A DNA stretch of 13,093 nucleotides from an uncultured Bacteroidota bacterium. Its GTDB lineage: Bacteria; Bacteroidota; Bacteroidia; NS11-12g; UBA955. Position numbers and translations under genes: made by a program. The stretch covers positions 1 through 13,093 of the forward strand of contig CAJBKH010000098.1 in NCBI GenBank assembly GCA_903953615.1, given 5' to 3'. The notes under the pieces are model-generated. The model searched no databases. It had not been told where the DNA came from and saw only the letters and a list, made by a program, of their open reading frames with translations. This document shows positions 5,853-13,093 of this stretch, piece after piece; within the stretch, counting starts at the first letter, position 1; each line of letters begins with the position of its first letter.

Positions 5853-8800
5853 CTATTGGTTCAATTTCACAAATTTGGCAGTGAAGGTTTCGCCATTCAC
5901 TACTAATTTCAAAGTATAGACTCCCGATGCTATGCCTGATAGATTTATCGCGTAATCTTCGTAAGGAGGATAAAGCTTTTGGTTCTCTATAATTAACTTA
6001 CCAATGGCATCGGTAATGCTCAATTTTATTTCGCCTGCTAATTGGTTCAGATTTAAATACAATACATCTTTTACAGGATTAGGATACAAACTAATTTGGT
6101 AATTTTTGAAACCAATTGGATCATCGTTCATCAATAATTGGCAAATTGTATCGCTGCAATTAATACTGTCGCGTTGAATTTTGCAGATGTTAAATCGACC
6201 GTAATTATTATAGGTATGAATAGCTAGTGAATCGCTTTCTTTTGTTAATTGGCCATCACCCCAATCGATGTAATTATCGAACTTATTGATATCTAATTTC
6301 AATGCTGCTTTTTTAAGGATGATGCTTTTGATACTGAAATTATTTTTACTAAAATCACTAACATACACTGGCAAAATAAAATGCGAAGTATCGCTACATC
6401 CATCGCTTATGATGGCTGTATATTTGGCATTCGATTGGTCTTGAAACAATTGTGTTTTGCCGTTTGGAAGGCGGTCCCAAGTAAGGGTGGATGGGTAAGT
6501 TGAATTAACTGTAAAGTTAACGCGCTGATCATCATAGCTGCATTTTTTTATAATGGATGGACTGATGCCTAATTTTTGACCAACTGTTACGAGCACATCA
6601 CTGCCTAGACTATCGGCACAAGCATCTTTCAAGTCGATGTGATAGGTAGCCGTTTTAAATGAATCGACCCATATGCTATTTGTTTTAACTTGGTTCCAAT
6701 AAAATACTTGGGTATTGGTTTTACCACCTTTGTATTGTGCAGTTAACTTAAGTGCTTTACCAAAACAGGTTGAGGTATCTTGGGTCATGATTAAGGCCAA
6801 TGGTTGGTAGACATTCACCAAAACACTATCGCTTGCATTGGGCACTGTACAGGCATCGGAAACAATTGCTTTAATCAATTGTGTATTCAAAGGCAAGTAC
6901 GAAACTGTCGTTCCTGTTTTTGATAAGGGACTCCATGTTACGATGCTTTGTTGGCTAATTCCACCACTCACTTGTGCTTTTAGATTCACTGTCTTTGCGT
7001 GGCACAAGGTATCCATTTTATCGATTTTGATAGAGAGTGGATTTCTAACAAAAACAAATACAGAATCGGTTTTTGAAGGACTGCATCCATCACTTAAAGT
7101 TACAGGCAACCAAGTTGATTGTTTTAAAATGATACTAGGATTGGTGCCCGACAATTGATTGTTCTTCCATGTTATCGTGCGAGTACTTACTCTTCCGCCA
7201 TCGGGATGCATACTCAAGTTCACCACGTTGCCATTACAGATGGTATCCTTATCGGCTCTTAAGACGATTGACAAAGGCGGCAATACCGTAATTAAAACAG
7301 AATCTGACACTGATTTTTCGGTGCATTTGTCGGTGAGTGTTAAATAAAAACGTTGGGTAGTTGTAAGGGTCATGTTTCTAATTTTAACACTGGCCCCTAG
7401 GTCTTTCCAAAGATATGTATAACTTCCATTACCACCACTTGGTTGGGCTTTAATGGTGCCCTTAGAATTATAACAAATGGTAGAGTCTTTGATAATTGAC
7501 AAGCTTAATGGCTGATACATTTTGATGTATACAGATTTAGTAATGGTATCAGGATAACAATTGTCGAAGTAATAAAATTTGATGACCTGATTTTTAGTGA
7601 TTTTTTTACTGATACTATTCTGCAAATAGATTGAATCTTCGGTTTTAATTAATATCTTTTGTAAACCCGGTCGCCCACCCGATAAGGTTGGTCCAAGTGT
7701 TATGGTTTCACCCACACAAGCCCTCAGTGTATCGACGGCAGTGATGCTTGGCATTGGAAATAAACTGTAATCATTTCTGCCATTTAATTTGGCGGATTTG
7801 GTTAGATCTTTAGATTTAATGACTCCACATAAATTACTCACGTCGGCCCATATCGCCATTGGTCTTTTAATGGTAGTTGTATAAGTATTAGATGTACCAT
7901 TTTGCAACATGATAGATGCACTTGCAGAATCATTGTACCAAGTAATTTTTGCGGGCACTTTACTTTTTACTTTGATAGAATCTTTGATAGTACTCGCAAA
8001 ACAGACTGTGGTATCTTTATTATAAAAACTGACTACCAAGTTAGAATCGAGTTTAACAATTGCGGTTTTAGAATACACAGGGGCTAAGCATACATTTTTG
8101 TATGACCTTCTTACCCAATAAGAAAAATCGGACACATACAGTTTACAATTAATTGAATCGATTGCATTGCCAATGGCTGACCAAGTAGTGCCATTGTTTT
8201 TGCTGTACTCCCATGTTGCAGTAACAGGATTGGTACCATTTGCTTTCGATTTTAAATAAAACACATTGGTATAACAGGTGCTGGTATCTTTGGGTTGAAG
8301 AGTTATGCGCGGAGGAAAATTAGTATTGGTAGGTGTCCCTGAAATGGCACGGCAGCGCATGCTTTCGGCTCCATTGGTGGTTCGGCGTGAAACAGAGAAC
8401 CAATACAAATTCGTATTGTTTAATTTGGTTACTAAAAATGCACTATCCTTTGTTGTACCGATGGCTTGCATTTTTCCATTTTTCATTTGATAGACGGTAT
8501 AGAAAGCTGTTTTCGGCATGGCGGTCCAACGCAAATATAACTGACTATCGCAGGCCAAGGTATTAAGGCCAGTAATAGGACTTGCAATGCTAAACACATT
8601 ATCAGAAACATCGGCAATGGTGCCATTGCTTATGCGTATTAAAGCACGACCGGCGGTAATCGTATCTGCCAAAGTTTGCCAAACATAATACCTTTGGGCA
8701 TTGGGTACATTGGAGGCGATGGTTTGCCAACTGAGGCCACTATCGTTAGAGAATTCTAATTTATAATTACCCGAAACACCGAAATTATCCCAGCGAATAA

Positions 8801-10631
8801 TTTGTGCTTTAGCAGCTGTGGAGGGTGATAAAATAGATTCACCACCATTGGGATAGGTAACACTTAATTTCTTTGGTTCTTTCAACCATGTAATAGCGAA
8901 AGCTTGTTTCCCTAAAGGAATTTTTTTTCCAAATACTTTGATGATATAGCGCCCTCTGTTTGGATTTTTAATGGTAACTTGTTCTATATTATTGATGCTA
9001 TCGCGTTTGCGAATGGCCAAAGAACTTGGCAAACTTGGATTGCACCACCAAGGTTGGTAAACATTGCCCAATGAATCGGTAATTGTTAAATCTAAATCAT
9101 TCACTAAAATGGGACTGGTTGAAGCATTTACTTCAATATCATTCCAAGTTAACATAACCCTTAGTTCATTTAAATTTGATGGCAGATAAATGGTGTCTAA
9201 ATAACTGTTATTGTTGGCGACACTATCGATGTTCCAAAAACCAGAGTCAATTAAGTTGACAGCGGTTTGACCATTGATTCTGCCAAAACCAAAGTAATAA
9301 TCAGGCCCCACATTTCCGACATCATCTGCCGAATTGGAGATGATGTTTTTAGCTAAAAAATTACTTGGGAATACATTGTACTTGGCTTTAAATTTTTCAT
9401 ACAGCAGCGCTATCGAGCCTGATGCACCTGGCGTTGCCATTGAGGTACCATTCCATCCACCTGAATACGTGTTGTTATTTTGGGTGCTATAAACATTCAC
9501 CCCTACAGCACTTATTTCGGGCTTAAATCTGCCATCTTGCGTTGGACCGGCACAACTAAAGTACGAGTCGCCATCGGCACTATTCACCGCTGCAACAGAG
9601 AGTGTGTTTTTAGCACTTTGAAAACCGGGCAAAATGGTTTTATACCCACCAGAAATGCAATTCATGCCACGCGAATTGCCTGCAGCAAAAACATGCAATA
9701 AGTCTTGGCGTTTATTTGACAAGCGATCCATGTCTGTACTTGTAACATCATAGAGTGCAAAGTCGATACAATTATTGGTCCAGTAACCATACGAATTTTG
9801 TGTAATTTGAAAACCATATTTCGGTTGACAAGTATCCATTTCAATTGGTATATCCCCATTAAAATCCCAACTAAATATTTTCGCTTCGGGGGCCATACCG
9901 CGGGCTTCTGGCTCGAGGTTACCTGCTCCTGCCATGGTACCACCGACATGGGTGGCATGGGCATCGATGCCTAATTTTTTTACAACGGTTAAGCGACTAT
10001 CAAAATCGATATGACGACCGATATCGCCTCCATCCCATTCGCCTAGAGAAACACCTTTACCGGTGAGCAATGAGGCATTGGGGAAATTGGGTGCAAACTG
10101 CGATACACGGTGGTTGCTGCGTTCCACAAAATTAATTTCTTGCACATGTGGAGGAAGGAATGAAATAAATTTTACATTTTCGTTGGCTAATAAAAGTGAA
10201 ATTTCATTTAAGTTCGTTTTAATTCTTAGACTCAAGCTTATTGGACGTTTATATAAAACAGTACCTTGGTATTGTTTTAATACAAAAGCATTTTGAAGTG
10301 AATTTAAACTTTCATCATCAAAACAAGCGACATCTATGAATTGAAAAGAGTCTTTGGTTTGCCATTGATGATTTATTTTTTGGGAAGAACGAATAGTTTG
10401 AAAGGCACTTGCATTTTCTTTCAAAAGTGCGCTTGATTGGTTTAAGATTTTAACATAACATGAATCACTCGAGTACAAACCGCTATAGACGAATGCTGTT
10501 GAATTAAGCAAAGATTGTAAATAAAAATTAGTCGACACCAGTGTATAAGATGGCCATTTTGTTTGCGCGCTTATGTTCAAAGCGCAAAACAGAAAGCCAT
10601 ACAAGAGTTTATATTTTATGTTTTTTATCAT
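5853..10631 (-). CDS. T9SS-secreted subtilisin-like S8 serine peptidase, 1592 aa
   Basis: Domains in order: signal peptide (1-22, ending 'ISAQ'), an N-terminal region of about 160 residues that may act as propeptide, then the peptidase S8 domain (about 190-460). The triad is D200 ('GEWDGG'), H228 ('HATHVGGTMAGAG') and S397 ('NGTSMATP'), with oxyanion N319 in 'AAGNS'; all catalytic residues are present. A beta-sandwich follows (480-585, 'LTWND...LVNDLDLTITD'), like the P-type domain after many S8 peptidases, then a 'YPNGGE' domain (590-682) and a fibronectin-III-like part (685-768). About eight Ig/PKD-like repeats span 773-1424, with a PKD-like segment 'YIDWGDG' at 1454-1460. The end (1512-1592, 'LYPNPV', 'GKLI', 'SGVYTLKLV', 'FVKLNQ') is a T9SS type A sorting domain, so the mature enzyme is expected to leave through the outer membrane and be anchored or released. 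It is an endopeptidase by family; substrate is unknown. The next gene starts 7 bp downstream. Confidence 0.95.
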   Translation of the reverse strand: MIKNIKYKLLYGFLFCALNISAQTKWPSYTLVSTNFYLQSLLNSTAFVYSGLYSSDSCYVKILNQSSALLKENASAFQTIRSSQKINHQWQTKDSFQFIDVACFDDESLNSLQNAFVLKQYQGTVLYKRPISLSLRIKTNLNEISLLLANENVKFISFLPPHVQEINFVERSNHRVSQFAPNFPNASLLTGKGVSLGEWDGGDIGRHIDFDSRLTVVKKLGIDAHATHVGGTMAGAGNLEPEARGMAPEAKIFSWDFNGDIPIEMDTCQPKYGFQITQNSYGYWTNNCIDFALYDVTSTDMDRLSNKRQDLLHVFAAGNSRGMNCISGGYKTILPGFQSAKNTLSVAAVNSADGDSYFSCAGPTQDGRFKPEISAVGVNVYSTQNNNTYSGGWNGTSMATPGASGSIALLYEKFKAKYNVFPSNFLAKNIISNSADDVGNVGPDYYFGFGRINGQTAVNLIDSGFWNIDSVANNNSYLDTIYLPSNLNELRVMLTWNDIEVNASTSPILVNDLDLTITDSLGNVYQPWWCNPSLPSSLAIRKRDSINNIEQVTIKNPNRGRYIIKVFGKKIPLGKQAFAITWLKEPKKLSVTYPNGGESILSPSTAAKAQIIRWDNFGVSGNYKLEFSNDSGLSWQTIASNVPNAQRYYVWQTLADTITAGRALIRISNGTIADVSDNVFSIASPITGLNTLACDSQLYLRWTAMPKTAFYTVYQMKNGKMQAIGTTKDSAFLVTKLNNTNLYWFSVSRRTTNGAESMRCRAISGTPTNTNFPPRITLQPKDTSTCYTNVFYLKSKANGTNPVTATWEYSKNNGTTWSAIGNAIDSINCKLYVSDFSYWVRRSYKNVCLAPVYSKTAIVKLDSNLVVSFYNKDTTVCFASTIKDSIKVKSKVPAKITWYNDSASASIMLQNGTSNTYTTTIKRPMAIWADVSNLCGVIKSKDLTKSAKLNGRNDYSLFPMPSITAVDTLRACVGETITLGPTLSGGRPGLQKILIKTEDSIYLQNSISKKITKNQVIKFYYFDNCYPDTITKSVYIKMYQPLSLSIIKDSTICYNSKGTIKAQPSGGNGSYTYLWKDLGASVKIRNMTLTTTQRFYLTLTDKCTEKSVSDSVLITVLPPLSIVLRADKDTICNGNVVNLSMHPDGGRVSTRTITWKNNQLSGTNPSIILKQSTWLPVTLSDGCSPSKTDSVFVFVRNPLSIKIDKMDTLCHAKTVNLKAQVSGGISQQSIVTWSPLSKTGTTVSYLPLNTQLIKAIVSDACTVPNASDSVLVNVYQPLALIMTQDTSTCFGKALKLTAQYKGGKTNTQVFYWNQVKTNSIWVDSFKTATYHIDLKDACADSLGSDVLVTVGQKLGISPSIIKKCSYDDQRVNFTVNSTYPSTLTWDRLPNGKTQLFQDQSNAKYTAIISDGCSDTSHFILPVYVSDFSKNNFSIKSIILKKAALKLDINKFDNYIDWGDGQLTKESDSLAIHTYNNYGRFNICKIQRDSINCSDTICQLLMNDDPIGFKNYQISLYPNPVKDVLYLNLNQLAGEIKLSITDAIGKLIIENQKLYPPYEDYAINLSGIASGVYTLKLVVNGETFTAKFVKLNQ
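6360..8315 (-). repeat. About eight tandem Ig/PKD-like protein repeats of roughly 78 residues
   Basis: Within the S8 peptidase (residues 773-1424), units begin with a strand, an aspartate and a cysteine: 'DTSTC', 'DTTVC', 'DTLRAC', 'DSTIC', 'DKDTIC', 'DTLC', 'DTSTC', and a diverged last one 'KKCSYD'. Most continue with a 'SGG' or 'DGG' turn and a 'W' strand, and end with 'D.C' plus a 'SDSVLVNV'-type strand. The best four units follow 'PLSLSI', 'PLSIVL', 'PLSIKI' and 'PLALIM' (residues 1041-1350). The pattern matches Ig/PKD or SprB-like repeats of Bacteroidota surface proteins and probably forms a rod between the catalytic and sorting domains. The units are diverged at DNA level, so recent duplication is not indicated. 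Confidence 0.75.
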
Positions 10632-10806
10632 TGGGTTAGCCGCTTAATAACATGCAATTTAAGATATTTTTATTGAATAGCACAACATCGTATAGCTAAT
10701 AACTTTATTAAAAACTTAATGGAAGAGGCAACACATTTAAAAATTGCTGTGTCTTGATTTCAAGTCAGCGTTCTTACATCCCTTCACCTTTAAACTTCAT
10801 CAGCTT
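10632..10806. other. 175-bp divergent intergenic region between two T9SS cargo genes
   Basis: AT-rich DNA that must carry the promoters of both the S8 peptidase (minus) and the RCC1 protein (plus). I find no exact TAnnTTTG box in it; the closest on the plus strand is TAACTTTA at 10700-10707, one base off. No strong inverted repeat or small gene is evident. The two genes may share a regulator binding here, but nothing in the sequence names one. Confidence 0.4.
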
Positions 10807-12966
10807 ATGCAAAAACATCCTTTACAAAACAAACTTTTTTCTTTTAAAAATGTAACCTTGGTATTAATCGTTTTGATTACTTTGAAAGTCGCGAATGCTC
10901 AAAACAGCATTGTGGGCGATGGCTTTGGCGGTCGATTGTGGTACAAACCTTACAACTACACTGTTGGTGCTTATTCAGCCTATACCATTTGTGGCGACAC
11001 CAATCAACTCTTTGGTTGGGGCGGCAATGAATACGGGCAACTGGGCGATGGCACCAATACTGGAAATGCTACACCTACGCGGGTTATCGGCATGACGCAG
11101 GTACATTATTATTCAACTGGCTATTTAATGGGCGCAATCCGATATGACAAATCGGGTTGGGTATGGGGCCATTTAGCGGGCAATAAACCTGTTAAAGTAT
11201 TAGATAAAGTTAAGTTCTTAGATGCCGGAATGGATGTTGTTACATTTATAAAATCAGATGGCACCGTTTGGTCGGTTGGATCCAATTTAAACGGATCATT
11301 TGGCAACAATGAAATAAACGAAAACAGCACTTTAATTCCGCAACAAATGGTTGGCATTAAAAATGCGGTGAGGGTTGCCAACTCTGGCTCTAACAATACA
11401 ATTCTATTAGCCGATGGCACGGTGATGCAAGCCGGCAGAAATTTTTATTTTTCTACGACATTGACGCCTCAAAAAATCAAAGGTTTAGAAAATATTGTAG
11501 ACATTAAAGCCAATCAAAGCAATGCTTTGGCTTTAGACAAGTACGGCAATGTTTATGCTTGGGGTTCTGGCATGAATGGCTCAAATGGCAATGGTACAAT
11601 TAAGGATAATAAGACCCCACAATTAATCACAGGGTTGCGCAATATAGTTGCCATTTCTGGGTGCAATGATGGGGATCATTTTTTGGCTTTAGATTCTAAC
11701 CACAATTGCTACGCTTGGGGATTCAATGGATATGGCCAAGGCGGCACCACTGAATCTCGCCTGTATACACCTAAATTAGTAGCGACGAATGTGAATGATA
11801 TCATGGCTGGTGAGCGCTTTTCTTATATCATTAAAACCGATGGCGAACTATATGCAAGCGGCATGTCTAAAGATGGTTCTATTTGGATGAATCTTCAAAA
11901 TAAAATTCGTTTTCAATTCACCAAAATCAATCCAAGAATACCGCCAATAGAATTGTGTGAACCAACAAGAAAAGAACCCTTTATTCTCAAACCATTGCTG
12001 ATTAAAATTTGTCCGGGCGATTCATTTTCAATTGGCAAACACCATTATAAAATTGCTGGTCGATTTAATGATACTATTTTTAGTAATTATGGTTTAGATA
12101 CCATTATCACCACCCATTTAAGTTTTAATAAAGTATCTACCCATTCTCAAATTATTTCTATATGCGAAGGCGACTTTTTTAGGGTTGCAAAACATCTCTA
12201 TTACAACGTAGGCATCTACAAAGACACCTTTAAAAACGCCATTGGATGCGATTCCATTTTAACGACTGAAATTAAACACCGACCAGTATCACACGTTACA
12301 CAAACTGCCGCAATTTGCGAAGGCGAGCAAATAAAAATTGGAAGAAAGACGTATCTATTTACTGGCATTTACCACGATACATTCACCAATATTTTCGGTT
12401 GTGATTCGATTCTTACCATTGATATTTTGGTCAATAAAAATCCATTGGCAGATTTTGAATTTGGCACACCATTTATTGAAACAGGTGATACCTTTAGATT
12501 ATTGAATGCAAGTACAGGCGCCAATCAATTTAATTGGCGGTTCGATTTTCCTTTTGCAGATAGTTCAACTGAGGTATATCCTTTCTATCGTTACACAAAA
12601 AAAGGAACAAAAGCCGTTCGTTTAATTGCCACCAATCGCCAAACACAATGCAGAGATACAATGATGAAAACCATCTCAATTAATGACAACGAAACCATTT
12701 TTATTCCCAATGCCTTCCATCCAGATGGCAATGGCGAGAATGATTATTTTAAACCCATCACCAAAAGAGACAAAAACATAACCATGCAAATTTTTAACCG
12801 ATGGGGGCTTTTAATATTTGAAACAAGCGACTATGAAATTGGCTGGGATGGTATGTATAAGCATCAGAACTGCCCACAAGACGTGTATGTCTATACCATA
12901 GAGTGCCGAGACAGTTTACAAATGAATGCTAAACATTTTTCGGGGACCTTTACATTATTGCGATAA
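10807..12966 (+). CDS. RCC1-propeller surface protein with T9SS type B (CHU_C) sorting domain
   Basis: A 719-residue protein. The frame opens earlier with TTG at 10744, but the ATG at 10807 is the first ATG and gives a proper signal peptide (hydrophobic 'VTLVLIVLITLKVANAQ', cleavage about 32). Seven RCC1-like blade motifs follow, each with a strand 'G.v.awG.n', near residues 63, 115, 151, 203, 246, 298 and 345, for example 'LFGWGGNEYGQLGDGT' and 'NVYAWGSGMNGSNGNGT'. Then come three 51-residue repeats starting 'ICPGD', 'ICEGD' and 'ICEGE' (from 401, 452, 503), a PKD-like domain (about 547-626) and a C-terminal gliding-motility-associated CHU_C domain (630-719) with 'IFIPNAFHPDGNGENDYF', 'FNRWG' and 'GWDG'. 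CHU_C is a T9SS type B sorting signal, so the protein should be exported to the surface or medium. Bacterial RCC1 propellers usually mediate protein or ligand binding; the partner here is unknown. It is divergent from the S8 peptidase. Confidence 0.93.
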   Translation: MQKHPLQNKLFSFKNVTLVLIVLITLKVANAQNSIVGDGFGGRLWYKPYNYTVGAYSAYTICGDTNQLFGWGGNEYGQLGDGTNTGNATPTRVIGMTQVHYYSTGYLMGAIRYDKSGWVWGHLAGNKPVKVLDKVKFLDAGMDVVTFIKSDGTVWSVGSNLNGSFGNNEINENSTLIPQQMVGIKNAVRVANSGSNNTILLADGTVMQAGRNFYFSTTLTPQKIKGLENIVDIKANQSNALALDKYGNVYAWGSGMNGSNGNGTIKDNKTPQLITGLRNIVAISGCNDGDHFLALDSNHNCYAWGFNGYGQGGTTESRLYTPKLVATNVNDIMAGERFSYIIKTDGELYASGMSKDGSIWMNLQNKIRFQFTKINPRIPPIELCEPTRKEPFILKPLLIKICPGDSFSIGKHHYKIAGRFNDTIFSNYGLDTIITTHLSFNKVSTHSQIISICEGDFFRVAKHLYYNVGIYKDTFKNAIGCDSILTTEIKHRPVSHVTQTAAICEGEQIKIGRKTYLFTGIYHDTFTNIFGCDSILTIDILVNKNPLADFEFGTPFIETGDTFRLLNASTGANQFNWRFDFPFADSSTEVYPFYRYTKKGTKAVRLIATNRQTQCRDTMMKTISINDNETIFIPNAFHPDGNGENDYFKPITKRDKNITMQIFNRWGLLIFETSDYEIGWDGMYKHQNCPQDVYVYTIECRDSLQMNAKHFSGTFTLLR
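12001..12432 (+). repeat. Three tandem 153-bp (51-aa) 'ICEGD...GCDSI' repeats
   Basis: Within the RCC1 protein, units starting at 'ICPGD' (12007), 'ICEGD' (12160) and 'ICEGE' (12313) are spaced exactly 153 bp. Each reads 'C.G..f.ig...Y...G.y.Dtf.n..GcDSI.t'. The first is the most diverged, with 'GLDTI' in place of 'GCDSI', so it lacks the second cysteine that the other two have. This is a common short repeat of Bacteroidota secreted proteins and probably acts as a stalk before the sorting domain. Confidence 0.8.
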
Positions 12967-12998
12967 GTGTTTGTTGAAGGATTATCGATTTCTTTTTT
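12961..12998 (+). terminator. Possible rho-independent terminator after the RCC1 gene
   Basis: CGATAA (12961-12966, including the stop codon) and TTATCG (12982-12987) are inverted copies with a 15-base loop, followed by a T-rich stretch ATTTCTTTTTT to 12998. The stem is only 6 bp with two G-C pairs, so efficiency would be low; the position and the T run are what support it. Confidence 0.35.
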
Positions 12999-13058
12999 AT
13001 AAAACTTGCCTTCGAATGGAATATTTTGATTTGCTTTGCATTAATAAAAAGAGGACAA

Positions 13059-13093
13059 ATGACAGACTTACAAAATTTACAAACCATCATTGA
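13059..13093 (+). CDS. Start of a further gene, cut by the window edge
   Basis: An ATG at 13059 opens a frame reading MTDLQNLQTII and is cut off at the edge with no stop. AGAGG at 13050-13054, 4 bases before the ATG, resembles a Shine-Dalgarno sequence, which is uncommon in this phylum and helps to favour this start. Eleven residues do not identify a family. The N-terminus is reminiscent of tetrahydrodipicolinate N-succinyltransferase (DapD) proteins, which often begin with a short 'L..II' helix, but this is a weak guess. Confidence 0.45.
   Translation, partial: MTDLQNLQTII

Noticed and set aside
6838..8566. Several plus-strand open frames inside the S8 peptidase
   Set aside because: They are antisense shadows with no domain, no start context and no likeness to proteins, whereas the minus-strand frame has continuous recognisable domains.
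10744..10806. TTG start for the RCC1 protein
   Set aside because: It adds 21 residues before a good signal peptide; the ATG at 10807 is the first ATG in frame.

Overview
The window looks like a chromosomal stretch from a member of the Bacteroidota. The evidence is an AT-rich base composition, secreted proteins ending in type IX secretion (T9SS) sorting domains of both the Por (type A) and gliding-associated CHU_C (type B) kinds, a DUF4296-like lipoprotein, a bacterial SUI1 protein, a prolyl tripeptidyl peptidase of the Porphyromonas type, and candidate promoters of the Bacteroidota TAnnTTTG class rather than sigma70 style. A genus cannot be named from the sequence alone.

Layout. Positions 1-604 (+) hold the 3' end of a diacylglycerol/lipid kinase gene that overlaps a SUI1/eIF1-like gene by 8 bp. 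A 119-bp gap with a TTGGCA-type heptamer repeat follows. Next come a secreted protein with degenerate YD-like repeats (724-1503, +) and a small conserved hypothetical (1595-1942, +). A very compact block follows: yggS (minus, 1946-2593), a DUF4296 lipoprotein (plus, 2610-2993) and a prolyl tripeptidyl peptidase of family S9B (minus, 2997-5174). Its convergent gaps are 3 bp each. Its divergent gap is 16 bp and consists of two back-to-back TAnnTTTG boxes.

The second half is a secreted-protein region. On the minus strand a 1592-residue subtilisin-like peptidase (5853-10631) carries about eight C-terminal Ig/PKD-like repeats and a T9SS type A sorting domain. Seven bases downstream lies a short secreted protein gene (5273-5845) whose reading frame is interrupted by one in-frame TAA; the coding sense continues in the same frame afterwards. 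Divergent from the peptidase, across a 175-bp gap, is a 719-residue protein (10807-12966, +) with a seven-blade RCC1-like propeller, three 51-residue repeats, a PKD-like domain and a T9SS type B domain. A weak hairpin with a T-rich tail and the start of another gene close the window.

How it fits together. The exported enzymes (S8 peptidase and tripeptidyl peptidase) would degrade protein outside the inner membrane. The two T9SS cargo proteins would be exported to the surface or released, though no T9SS machinery is in the window. The first five genes are housekeeping or unknown. I see no mobile element, CRISPR array, tRNA, rRNA or defence system. The observations most worth checking are the stop-interrupted gene beside the peptidase, the 16-bp double promoter-like palindrome, and the heptamer repeat.
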